From the NCBI RefSeq assembly GCF_000002235.5, contig NW_022145601.1, positions 21,053,889 to 21,117,888 of the forward strand: a stretch of DNA of 64,000 nucleotides, read 5' to 3'. A model generated the notes under the pieces. It saw only the letters and a list, made by a program, of their open reading frames with translations, did not search any database and had not been told where the DNA came from. Within the stretch, counting starts at the first letter, position 1. Every line of letters starts with the position of its first letter. Made by a program: the position numbers and the translations under genes. Positions 1 through 12,400 of the stretch are shown one piece after another. This DNA comes from Strongylocentrotus purpuratus (lineage: Eukaryota; Echinodermata; Echinoidea; Camarodonta; Strongylocentrotidae).

Positions 1-22
1 CTCTCTCTCTCTCTCTCTCTCT
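1..22. repeat. (CT)n microsatellite
   Basis: Pure CT dinucleotide run at the left edge of the window. It may continue outside. Confidence 0.95.
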
Positions 23-2073
23 AGTTTTCTCTTTTTCCCCCTCTCTCCTTTTCTCTTATTACTTGTATGGCTGTTAATTCAATTAGACTGGTGATTTCAT
101 GAACTCTTTCGTAATACCATTTTAGGGGGTGGGTAGATAGGGTTAAATGCTTCCTTAGTTTCTTTCCGTTTGCATACAAATTGTTCATTATACAAAAAGT
201 CATGTAATTATAAACCGTAACTATGTACATAATGAGACATCAGAAGATTACATGTTTCATTATAAGTTCAGAGATTAAATAGAATTAATGACAAAAAATA
301 CAATTGTTTACACATGTATTTAATTAAATAATTATGATTGTCAATAATGTTGTACTTGTGAAATTACTGTGAAGCAAGGTTGTAAATGTAAATATGAACA
401 ATAATTATCGTCTATGGGCATCATAAATGAATGAAATAAAATTATTGGACACAAAGGCTTTATATGAGGGTTCAAAGTCTACACTCGCGAGGTCTGACAT
501 GTATGGTGGCTAGTCTGTACGCACAGACTCTGATTTGAAATTTTACCACAATAAATCACTTGAGCAGAGCCTAGCTCTGTCAATCCCTGTCCGTGCTCTG
601 AAGAACTTCCCCCCTTCTGTTTTTATTGTTATTTCTGAAAAATTAACAGAGTAAAAGCAACAATATAATATATAATATCATCTTAAAACTACAAAACAGG
701 TACCCGCTCATGCACCCAGTGCTCTGAAGAACTTAGTCAGTATGCCGTCAAAGACTAGTCCCCAAGTACAGACACTGTCAATACGCAGAACGAATTATAA
801 GGCTTTGCAAACTAGATATGGCCCCCGTGCCCTCACTCTTAAAATTTCGTCCTTCAATTGGCCACTGGCTCTAAAACAATACCGCACTATTATTATTAAT
901 TATCTTATTCCCCCTTCACCTTTTTAATAATAACTAAATTTTGTATCAATAAGCATAATCTAAACAGGATATAGTCATACAATCTTAAGTTAATATTTGA
1001 TTGAACATAGCTTTCGAAGAATAATTTTTTTGATCAAAATATTCCCAATTAACATAATCACTTACGCTAAAGCAAATAACAAAATTATTTTTATATTGTT
1101 ATATATTTCATTGTTTTCTGTATCTTTTACATATTCTATTGTTTTCATTGTTTTATTTTGCCTTAACGCGGCTTTCATCGTATACATATCTGAGTTATCT
1201 CCCTGATAAATAAGATGACAATTAACATTTGAAGTTGACATGACGATTTGAAATGCTACGTGATTTATAAAGGATAAGTCAAAATACATTTTTCTTTTCG
1301 TTCTCTACAGAAATTCATAAATTCTGTACTATCAGACTGACATTGACGTCACGCAGGGTCACATGGCTTTCTACCGACAGGCCTATTTTAATTGTTAATA
1401 AAACCGCGTCGATTGTATAGTTTGTACGGTTTGTGCCTTGTATTTGTTATGAATAATCCTGTCGGCGGCTCAGGCTCTATGTCAATGCAGCGGGGGGCGT
1501 TGGTCAGCCCACAATCTCTCCAGAACATCCCCTACCTGCTCCACGACAAAGATGGCGCAATCCACGAATTTAGTTTTCGCCGTGAGAGCTGAAAGATTCT
1601 AGAGATCTATGGTCTGTGACCAGAGCATCTATAGAATTTAGAAATCGCGAAAATTTCGGATGGCCCATGTTATAGCCCCCATTTGCTATTTCAGGATTAA
1701 ATGTGTATTTATTTTTAATAAAACGAATGAAACATTAATTTTCTTTAAGATTGAAAATGAAAATTTCTTGATTTAACTCTATCTTTAAAAATAACCACAC
1801 TAATCATCTTAAATTTTCTTTCCCCCCCCAAGAAAAAAGATCTTCGTTGTTCCCTTCTTGCCTAAAGGGATTTACCCAACATATTTGATGGTAAAAATAT
1901 ACCATACATGAAAATAAAACGCTCGTTCACACTTCGATCAAAACATAAGATCTTAGAGTATAATTTAATAACTCTTTGCGATTCTGATGCCGTGAGGACA
2001 ACGTTTTTTTTCCATCATTTTTTAAACGTTGGACACTTTTCGATTTTCAATGACAGGTCAATGCGGTCAAGAT

Positions 2074-2077
<4 letters not shown>
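23..2077. other. AT-rich intergenic DNA, no gene seen
   Basis: No reading frame here resembles a known protein and none is joined by convincing splice sites. The word GTGCTCTGAAGAACTT occurs at about 592 and again at about 719. Nothing else stands out. Confidence 0.6.
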
Positions 2078-2109
<32 letters not shown>

Positions 2110-2140
2110 CCTCTCCCTCTCTCTCTCTCTCTCTCTCTCT
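2078..2140. repeat. (CT)n microsatellite
   Basis: About 60 bases of CT repeats with a few CCC interruptions. Confidence 0.95.
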
Positions 2141-2498
2141 ACCCCTCTCACCTTCCGGGTGATTACGGGTTATTGTTACAGTTATTAGCCACTTGACATT
2201 ATTTGAAGATTATTCTTTTTGCTGGTATATATATATTGTACTTTAATTTGTGAGGCTGTTATTTACACCTGAAACAAAAGTGAAAGTACTATTGTAATAA
2301 AGGCATTTTGGGGACATATTTTGATGGGTGGGGATGTTAGACCACATCATACGCCGAAAAGTTTGCGGCTCGATTTAAAAGAGGAAATAACAAGTAGACA
2401 ATCTTTTTAGAGATTCAAGATAAGGTTTGCCGTCAAAGGTTGCAAAAAAGCCGACAGTCTTTTCGGAATGGGCGGTGTTCGACTCTCTAAGGACATCC

Positions 2499-2809
2499 CT
2501 GGGGTGTTTCACAAAGATCCTAAGTTGAACTTGTCTCTAAGTTGGGCTTAAACATTATGGAGAGCCATTTATAGCCTTAAAATGAAATGTATCTAAAAGC
2601 AAAAATTGAAGTATTTTAGACTTTTCATAAATTCCACATAAAGAACATAAAATTTCCTTGATAATAGAAATATGAATGATTTGAATCAAAATATAAAGTC
2701 TTTTAATATAACTTTTACAAAATATTTTGCCGGATGCTAACGGCTTTCCATAATTGTTAAGTCCAACTAAGAGATCAGTTCGACTTGGGATCTTCGTGAA
2801 ACACCCCCT
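2499..2809. mobile_element. MITE, GGGGTGTTTCACAAAG family, copy 1
   Basis: The ends are inverted repeats: GGGGTGTTTCACAAAGATCC on the left and its near complement on the right. There is no coding capacity. The interior, with the words GGAGAGCCATTT and TTTCATAAATTCCACAT, matches elements at 13712-14033 and 44925-45707, so this is a dispersed non-autonomous family. The superfamily is unknown. Confidence 0.85.
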
Positions 2810-3412
2810 GGTTGTATAGTCGGCATAAAGAGTATGTCTACTAGATCAGGCTCATACAACCCCTAGGTATTCTAGAGTTCGATAACATAGATACTTGTAA
2901 GGGCCTGCAGGTGTTACATCACATGATCGATTCATTCCACGTCAAGTATGTTAGCCCCAAACACATAGCAGTCGACGGACTCTTCGGATGTAGATTCTGG
3001 CAAATTGACGAAAGACCGTCAAAGACCCGAGATGTCTGCCTTTATGGACAAGGGTATGGAAAAGACAACGAACGCAAACCTAGACAGAAAAGAATCGTGC
3101 TCTTAGAAGGAGTTCATACCACCTTTTTAACAACTTGTGAGGGAGGAATCTAGAGGAGCCAGAAGTAGTCTCAGCGGAACATTATATTCCGAATGAATAC
3201 AGTCTCTCGCAAACCAAGTGTGAATGATTGATATCTGCGAATTGTTAGTTTAAAAAAATGATAGGTATCTAAATGATCTCATTTGACGGAGACAAGGTTG
3301 AGGATAGAAATTTGAAATAAGAAAAGGACTTTAGTGGCGCTAGGCGAATTCACCAGACCTAGAATTGATCATCGATCGGCTAAAGGAGTAACAGGGATCA
3401 TTATCCTCCACC

Positions 3413-6400
3413 ATGTTGAATGAGTTTGATGCGACTGCAAAAGGCAAAGCTACTTCTTCGTTGACATCGGTTGAGCCATCAGGCGATGTCAATGACGTAA
3501 ACGAACCCGTGGTCGACCAGGCTGCAGTGACCACGCCTCCCGTCATCGGAGGACAGCTCAAGAACACCCTCGGCAACATCGGCGACATGCTGGACAGCGA
3601 CTTTACAACGGCCGACGGTCAGACCATCCCAAGGAAAACCATGGTGGCCACCGCATGCGTCATATTCACCGACTTCACAGCGACTTTCATCGCCTTCGCC
3701 ATCCTCGTCAATATCGGCAAATTCGGAGAGGAGTTTCTAGGTTACGACCGCGCCCAGCTCGATAAGTCGATGTTGATTATGTCCGGAGTCGATGCCGCGT
3801 TCTTTTTGCTGAACGGGTGCTTGACGGATGTTTATGGAAAGTACTATCGAGCCCTTCATATCTACAGTGTAATCTGTCTTGTAGGTAGGTTCATTGAGGG
3901 GGAACCCGATATTTTCTCTGACGGCAATAGACCATTTTCGTAATGTCTTCAAATTTAATGCATACATCTTCGTTAAAGGTGAAATACATAGAAAATCAGA
4001 AATATGTCAACTAATGTATCACTACAAACTGGTAAGCGAACAGATGGCCATCGTACAAGTTTTAGGTCAACCACATATCGGGTGATTTATAAATATACAA
4101 ATACAACCTCCTCCATAGCAGCTGGGATATACGAGAGATTCGCCGGAAAAATAACGATGTTTAATGACGTCACTATATGGACCAATACTGCCCAAGCAGA
4201 CGACATCCCATTAAGAATGAACATAATTGTAAAGCTATTATTTGTCAAATTATAATGAGTTTAGTGTATATTAATGTAATGGCATGACAAACCATTCAGA
4301 AGGGGATATGACCCGATTCTGATAACTAAAATCTTTTGCTTGTAAATACACAGGATAGGGGTTAAATAATAATCAAAGAAACCAGACTTTTATATTGAAA
4401 AACCCCCGGAATGATATTAAGGACAGCATTTGTTTCCTCTTGAAACGCCGAACATACCGCGGTGTGTGCAGCTGAATATACAATGGCGTCTTATTTTGTT
4501 TACAAGCGACAGATTCCTTTATTTTTGTATCGTTGCATTTGTCATCAAAATAAAACCATGCACGGGGATTAGAGTGAGGCAATAGATTATACATTTAGCC
4601 TGACGGTAGTGAAGTAAGAGAAAGAACTCAAGAGAAGATGAAAACACAGGCACTGAAAATGTGTGAGATGTCATGGGATATCGCCTGCTTGTGCAAATCA
4701 TGTCCATACTGTGATCTCACACATCTCAGCAGCGTTCGGAGAGCTCTTTAGGTGCTATGACGGGGCTGTATTTAAGCGTTTTGTAATTCATAATAATCAT
4801 TACTTCGAATGCTTCCAAGCATTGAATTTTGATAACCTTGTCGAATCAAAGTTTTAATGTTGCAATAATGAAAATAAAGTTAGTTTTTAAAATCAATGAA
4901 TATCTACTTCAAGCGCCATGTTACAAATTATTTCATTCACCTGTCATGAATACTTGCATTTTAATAGTGCGAATGTTTGCGTACACTAATTGTTGCTAGG
5001 TAGGACAATAACTATGGCTTATCCTAACTAACAGCACGAAATGTACGCAGTTCCCATTCTGACTATTGAAATACAATTATGAAATTATTTAAACGAGGCA
5101 CTTAACACAGATTTATGCATTAAATTTTATTTTATAACGACTTTAATTCGTCGAAGATCATGGGGTTTGGGTTAGGTATAAGTGAAGAGTTAGGGTAGGG
5201 TATAGTGATTGGTCCTGAATTGAAGTTGGGAAATCGGTAATTAGGTTAGTTAGTGTTCGAGACTGACCGCGGAGCAATTGCTACCGAAGCATTTGCCATA
5301 GAATCAGATCCGAAAAGACATCAAAATAGAGACAATTCAATTTCAATTTATTATTTCATAAAAAATCACATACAATATATTTACATTGAGAATTGTGCTG
5401 GATCATTTTCACCCGATAAAGCCAATGGCTTGAGAGAAGTGGGTGGACCCATAACATAAATGACAAATGTGGAAAATACAAAACATTAAAATTCACAATA
5501 AAACAAAATGCAAGACGTGTACAAGACATTACAAACTAAAAGAGTGCAAAATAGCTGTAGTTGCACTGGTAAAGATTAGTCTCCGAAAAAGTAGAGGAAA
5601 TAGTACAACTGGAATAGATACGTGAGTACGAATCAATGAGAAAATGTCATCATAATTTCACACATATCAATAACATGCCTACATATTGACTTATACATTC
5701 TTCATTGATTTGGCAAGCTTTGGGTAGTTCTTTGGAGTGATCTACTTGAGGGGCACTTGTTGCGATAGGGCCATGAAAGTCTTTCCTTTGTCCAATATTG
5801 CTCAAAATCATTATCTTTCTACTGAAAACATATATTGATTTTACCAGTTCTGCAAGAAACATGTCATTATCGGATTATGATGACAATAACGTTTATATTT
5901 TTTGTTTTAATAGACATTTGTTTTGTAATTACGCTATACCGAAACCAAAGAAAAACAGTGGCAAATTCGATCTGTCATAGGATTGTTACAACCACAACCC
6001 CCCCCCCCCCCCCCCCCCAGAAAAAAAAAAACTAGAAGAAATTTAATTCAAATGTGAGTAAATTGTATTATTGTAGTCCCTAAAGGCTCGCTAATGACTA
6101 GATTACATTTGCCCAGGGCGCCGTACGATAAATTGGTCTACGATTTTTTTTGTGTGCAATTTTTAGGGCATCGTAGGAGGCTACAGGCTACGATGTTTGT
6201 GTTTTCATTATCTTCGAGCATCGTGCCATTTCTTGTATTGGCCGTCGTGGGCAGGCCGGGGCTAATCCGTACAGAGGCTGCTTGGAGATTGTACGGAAAT
6301 CGTGCAATTGCAGTGCAGTAGCCGTGCAGTCTCCGCCGCCTCCGGACTGAATCGTACGGAGCTCGTGCCACTATTGTGCAGAGGTTGCGCGAGAAGGCGC

Positions 6401-9400
6401 GGTGAGCGTGCAGCCGCAGTGCCGTTTTTGAGCGATTGTTTGCCCCCATGTTCATCCCAAAATCATGCGTTTGCTGCACGCTCAACACGAGTCCTCCGCG
6501 GGATGCCCGTGCGGGGATCGTGCAATGCCACATACGACATGTCTCCGGGCTACGGGCTTACGATTTTTCAAATTTGTATAACTTCCCGTGAAACAAAATC
6601 GTAGAGGCCGCGGAGTCCGTGAATCCGTACGAATATATCAGGGCTGCCTCCTGCACGGAGGCTGCACGGAAAAGGGTACACGGGCAGGATACGGGCTCCG
6701 TAGACTAAATATAATCTAGGCAGCTTTTGGGCAATTCAATTAAAAAAACTATACCCTAATCTGGCCAACTTGCTCAATTTATATGGCTATAATGTAATCG
6801 TGATTGAGCAAAACGTTGTCTACGTTCATTGGGCGTAAATGCCGTGTAAACCAGTTTTACCCATTTTTTTTCAGAGTGCTTCAGGATGCCAAGAGCAGCT
6901 GCGTGCTTGTCTTGCATTTCGTCAGGGGACTAGTTTTGACGGTCGTAATTGATTACTCTCTCATGATATTTCAATTGGCAACAGTGGTAAAGATTATCCC
7001 ATGTTGCGGGTAGCGTAGGTCATGTAGCCGTGTCACGTGTGGTTATTCATCATTCATGTTTGGGCGACTCGACAAAATTAGATCATGCTGCGATTGGAGT
7101 GGGTAAAATAACCCATTGAAATGACAGATATAGCTGGGGTTTTTAGTCAATCAATTTTATTAACTGGAGGCATGGCGGGAGGAAACCCCACTTTAATTCA
7201 ATTATCAATTCAAATAAATTTATTTCCATAACTCATTCAAAACATCAACAAATGATAAAATAGAAATGAAACTTATTTGTAATAATACAATCTTAAAGCC
7301 TCTTTAAAATATTGGGAGCCCCCACAAACTTGATGGCAAAATTACACCTAAATTGTATAATGATGCGAATGAGGAAATCACTTAACACACACTTCTGCAA
7401 GGATTTTTAAAACAAATATGTTTGAAGATGAATATTGACGAACAAATACAAAACTGTGGTTTTCTGCGTACAACACGAAACCTAAATATGGTATTTTTTC
7501 ATCAATATTCGTCTTCAAACGCAATTGCTTTGAAAATCATTGCAGAAGGGTGTGTTTAATGATATCCTCTTTTACATCAATATACAATTAAAATGTGTTT
7601 TTTTGTTGTCATACTTTGTTGACAAATTTTAGGCTCTCAACACTTAGAGAGGTTTTAAATGACGATAAGTAATCCAATTTCAACTGGAAACAAACTAGAA
7701 CACAATTGATGAGGGCTCTCGAGTCTCTACCTTCATACGAGATATCTGGAATTCGATGCGTGTTCGGTGCTTACACCCCTGGACAAAATGTTTTACCCAC
7801 GTTGTCCCTCTCGACCAATTCAAGGTGTCCTAAATACGAAATTGGTGGATGACATTTGTTTTCTTCAATTATTAAACTGCCATAATAGCAATTGCAATAC
7901 CTTTATATATATATATATATATATAAAGGTTTTATTTCCACATTAACTGCATATTTAAAGAATTTTCAAAGCAACGCATATACAAGGTAACAAAATATGT
8001 ACATATATTCGACAGAATAAATGATTTTATGCAAGTAATTAAATACAAATGATGCTAACAATAATCTGCAGCATCAACATTATGCTTTGATTAAGGTTAC
8101 CTGTATATAATAGGCCTACATTTGTTACAAAATATATAAAAACGAAAAACAACACTGAAGAAGAACAAAAACGGGTGTTTGGTGCAGCCAACAACGAGTG
8201 ATGATAACTCCATCATGATGACCTTCTTAAGCATTTTCATACTGAAGTAGAAGTTTATCTTCAAGTGATATTTAAAAGTGCTTAAATTGGGCAGCAGTTT
8301 GATTGACATGTCCAATGAGTTCCAGTACACCAGAAAAATAATTTAATAAAAGCATATTCTTCTCCTAGGTACCCTCATCTTACCCCTGCTTACCTACAGT
8401 TGGTCCGTCTTCGGCCCCTCCTATGTTATATCCATCCCAATTCGTCGAATCGTCTTCTACACAGCTCGAGTCATTATCAGTTTGGGAGTCACCGGCATCA
8501 ACACCACGGCCCCACCCTTGGCAGGCAGGTTGGTTCAGATGTATGGTAAGGCGAGCGTCCAAAGTTGCTTTCACTAGTGAGTACTGCATGAGGTTTCCTT
8601 GACATTGCAACAGCTCAGTCCCAATGCCAGTTACATTTGAAACATAAGTCTACCTTTCTTCTTATTTGGTTATAGACGAAGGGGCAGTACTTTATTTGAG
8701 ACTTGCCTGACATGGCAACAGCTCAGTCTGTATAACCAATATAATGTATGAGACCTACTTCTATCTTTCCACTAATATCTGATCATAGAATAAGGAACAG
8801 TTCCTTTATATACATCTACCATTTCTTTTCTTTTTCACTTTAGCCCACATTTTGTGTTCACAAATTTTGCAAAGAATGTTAGTGTCCCACAGGTGTATTT
8901 TCTATATGTGTTTAAAAGTTATTTGTTAAATGTCTAAAGATGTGTTGATATATACATGACTTGTATATTTTTCTGTCATATTCAATTATTTGTATTCCGT
9001 TGTTGAACGCAGAAATCAATTCAATCAACAACAAAAAAACATATTCTAATTCAGGGGGAAAAAAACACAGTCAAGTCATATCTAAAAATAAATCTGATCC
9101 CTGGGTTTTATCAAATTACTTCTTTTCACCCCTTCCTTAGCATTTACATGGCGGTACGAAGTGCTAACCTGCTTGCTGTCACAAGCCTAGCCTTCATCCA
9201 ACTCAACATATCCTTCTTCTCTGGATACCTATCTACCCTGGCGTTTAAACTCCTCAGTATGTACTGCTTGTTCTACTGCCGAAAGAAATTTCATCTGAAC
9301 ACCGATCACAGTGAGTTTACCAAATTAAAGCCCCATTGCACTACTTATCATATTAGCTACTTGCGCTCTCTATACAGCCAATCATGCCTAAGCTGTACCC

Positions 9401-12400
9401 GTTGATCCCCCATGATGCCCTTTTCTTAAGTTAATTGAGAGCTGATTTGATGAAATAACAACCTGCCAGTGACCTCGCAGGGAGGTCTAATGCCTCCATG
9501 CTTTAAAGTTTTCTATTTTTGAATGAGTTGAAGATTTACGGATCCTTTATCTTCATCTGAGGTTTATATCATGTTATTACCATTTTCTTCACATGCAGGA
9601 CTTTTCAGATTTGCAAAATTGGCACCGATATTCTTTTCATTAGTGCATTTTCTATTTTATAAATCTGGAAAGAAAATGCATGGACAGAAAGTTCTAGGTA
9701 TAAATTTAAACAATTTGCAGGCTTGCTTTGTACAACAGTGATTTTCATTTTTGGGTACTCATTTATAAAGTAGCTGGCAACAAACGATTTATTTCATCCC
9801 GCATGGGTGTAGAACGAACGGGAAGGTTGTTCTTTTTGCTTTATGACTCTGAAACAAAGCCACAATACCTGAATGTGTGAGGAGACGCAGACAGACGGCT
9901 ACATCAGAGCAGTTGAATTTGCCAAGTCAAGAGCAAAGGTAGTGTGCTAGTGTCTTTGAATCCGAACTAACATGCAGATTAGTATCTAGGTTAATCGTGT
10001 TTAACTGATTAATCATTTTCCCGATTTTCAGGAGAGACAGTAGCTACGAAGGTGACGAGAGAAGCAGCCGGTGCCATTATGACCAAACTGTCAATGATTT
10101 GCCCCTGCTGCACCAACCTCCGCTCTTCCGTCCAAGCCATGGAGGAAGAAAGCATGGAGCTGATTAGTCAGAGCACCATCAAGTCCATCTCCTCGACCAG
10201 GGCAGGGGTTGTGGCTGTTGAGAAAACACTGACGAAGTTGTCTACAGCAGCCGGCCCCTCTGGAAGTGCCTCGGTAGCCTCGACCACGGATCCAGCTACA
10301 ACATCTACCTCGTACGGGACTGTTGATGTGAAAGCATCGGTTCTGTCTACATCTGTCAACCCCTCGGGAACGGGAGGTGCCTCCGTAGAAACATTCTCTA
10401 CTGTTGAAGTGAGCGTAGAGGAAAGAACAGAAGTTCTTCCAGAAACAGCCAGCCATGCCTTGTATGTCTGCTGCGCCATTCTGCTACTCTCCTGCCAAGT
10501 GCCCTACAGTATCCTGCGTTATCAGGTCGGTATTTGAGAAAACTAAATTTGGAAACCGCAGAATACCCCTCCCCCTCCACACAACCAACTTTATCCCCGG
10601 TCCTAGGCTGAACGCTAATCCTAAACTCCATAATCCTAACATGAACCTTTTATTAATTCATTATGTTTATTCTGCATGCAGTAGTTCGGAATTGATTTAC
10701 GGTACTCACTATTCGCTGATTAATTATTTTCTTATACCTAATGAACCCTGCAAGTGTTTTTAAAAAAGGATAAATGTTGGGAGCGCTGCTACTTATTAAC
10801 TTAGGATTTTTTTTGTTCATGTATCGTTACCTTGTGATATTTAGCGTTTGCCCAGATAGAGTAAATGCAACGGAGCCAGATAAAATGGAATTTCGTTTAG
10901 GTTTTCTTGGCGTAGACGGCATCTCAGCTTTTAAGTTCAATGGAAATTTTGAAAAACAACAATTAAAGTGTAAAGTAGATCAATAACACACCATTCTATT
11001 TTTTACCTACCTTAAAAAAAGACCATTCTAGTTTTGTTATTTCTTTTGTGGTAATTTTGTTATCATTTTCAAAAAGAATTTTATAATTTTTATCTCGACT
11101 CTTTTGTTATCACCCTCATCATAATTATAATCATAATTAACAGTGACATATTTGTTAAGCCCATCATTATTGTTGTATACTATGTAGATCTCCTCATCCT
11201 TCATCAGTCAGGCTGAACGCATGAGGCCGACGGTTCTAGGAAAAGATATTGATCCCGCCCTCCTCCATCGATATCTTCCGCTGCTTGGTATTGCACTCGC
11301 TCCAGTCTTTGAAATTTACATCTACCCCTACATCAGTAAGAGGTTCATTACAATGACGATGCCCAACCGAATGAGTAAGTACGCGTATTCGACAAAGTTT
11401 GACCACAATGCTGGGGTGTCGTAGAGGGCGTTTCTCCGCTTTCCATTAGGCCCTGGACCCATTAGTCTTTCTCACGTTTGGTCCTATGACGTACATGTAT
11501 GCCATCAGTTTGTTTTGCCCTGCTATCCTTTAGACCCGACTCCTTCCTTCATGCGTTTGGTCTTCTCACACATCTAAACCCTTCATGCGTTTGGTCTTCT
11601 GACACATCTAAACCCTTCGTACGTTTGGTCCATACCTATTATTAGTAGATCCGGTTTATGGTTCCATGACCATTATCCGTCAAACTTGTGGTCCTTGTTT
11701 CCACTAGCCCGTTGTTCTTATGGTCCTACCACCCGTAAGGCTTTTAAAACTTTTTTGTCGGTTTTGCCTCCATGCTCAATTTTTGCTTTAGTTTTCACTC
11801 TCATCGGTCCTCCGTCCAAAGAATGAGAAAGGTTAGGGTTTAGCTTTCATTGTCGAAAAAAGGTCAGCCCCCAAGAAGCCGCCATGTTCTCATAAAATGT
11901 TATGTTTTCAATTCAGAGATTGGGATCGTCTTTGCCACCTTGGCGGTTTTATTTGCCGCCTTCGTGGAGACGGCTCGGATGACGTTCATCCACCGAGGCC
12001 AGTTCTTAGACCAGGATGTCAACAACCAAACCGTGGTCGCTTCGAATCTTACAATAGGTACACTGATACCGCAGTATGTACTGATGGGTGGAGCTGATAT
12101 CTTCATATATATCGCAAGTAAGTGACGTCGTTCGTTGTTCAAATGCGGAATCAGGCATCAAAATAATGTCTTTATTCTTCATTATTTGGCGTATGAACTG
12201 CAACTGACCCTATCAATACCTTTATATACCTCTGTTAAGAAATCTAGAGCCTATGAAAAATAGCCAGGTCTCACATAGCAGTCAGTATATCTGTAATAGT
12301 GCCGTTGTTGAAAAAGGTTCCAGTCATAGCTTATTTCTGCACACTGCCATTTACCAAACATTCTTAGTTCTTTGAAGTAGAGAAGTGCCTTTTTGTGACG

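Larger units (their letters stand above)
3885..8368. other. Intron 1 of gene A (4.5 kb)
   Basis: Mostly AT-rich unique-looking sequence without a recognisable gene. It holds a 21-base C run near 5998, the CpG-rich block at 6100-6705, the TTAA MITE at 7293-7658, a decayed SINE at 7708-7840 and a (TA)n stretch near 7906-7925 set inside CCTTTATA...TATAAAGG. Confidence 0.7.

Noticed and set aside
2911-3153. 80-aa plus-strand frame upstream of gene A
   Set aside because: No recognisable motif, no splice context linking it to A, and a length expected by chance.
6138-6533. 131-aa minus-strand frame
   Set aside because: It lies wholly in the CpG-rich word block and its Arg/Ala-rich translation reflects composition.
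10091-10479. Minus-strand frames of 121 and 103 aa over exon 4 of A
   Set aside because: They are antisense shadows of the Ser/Thr-rich coding exon; no splice sites or motifs.
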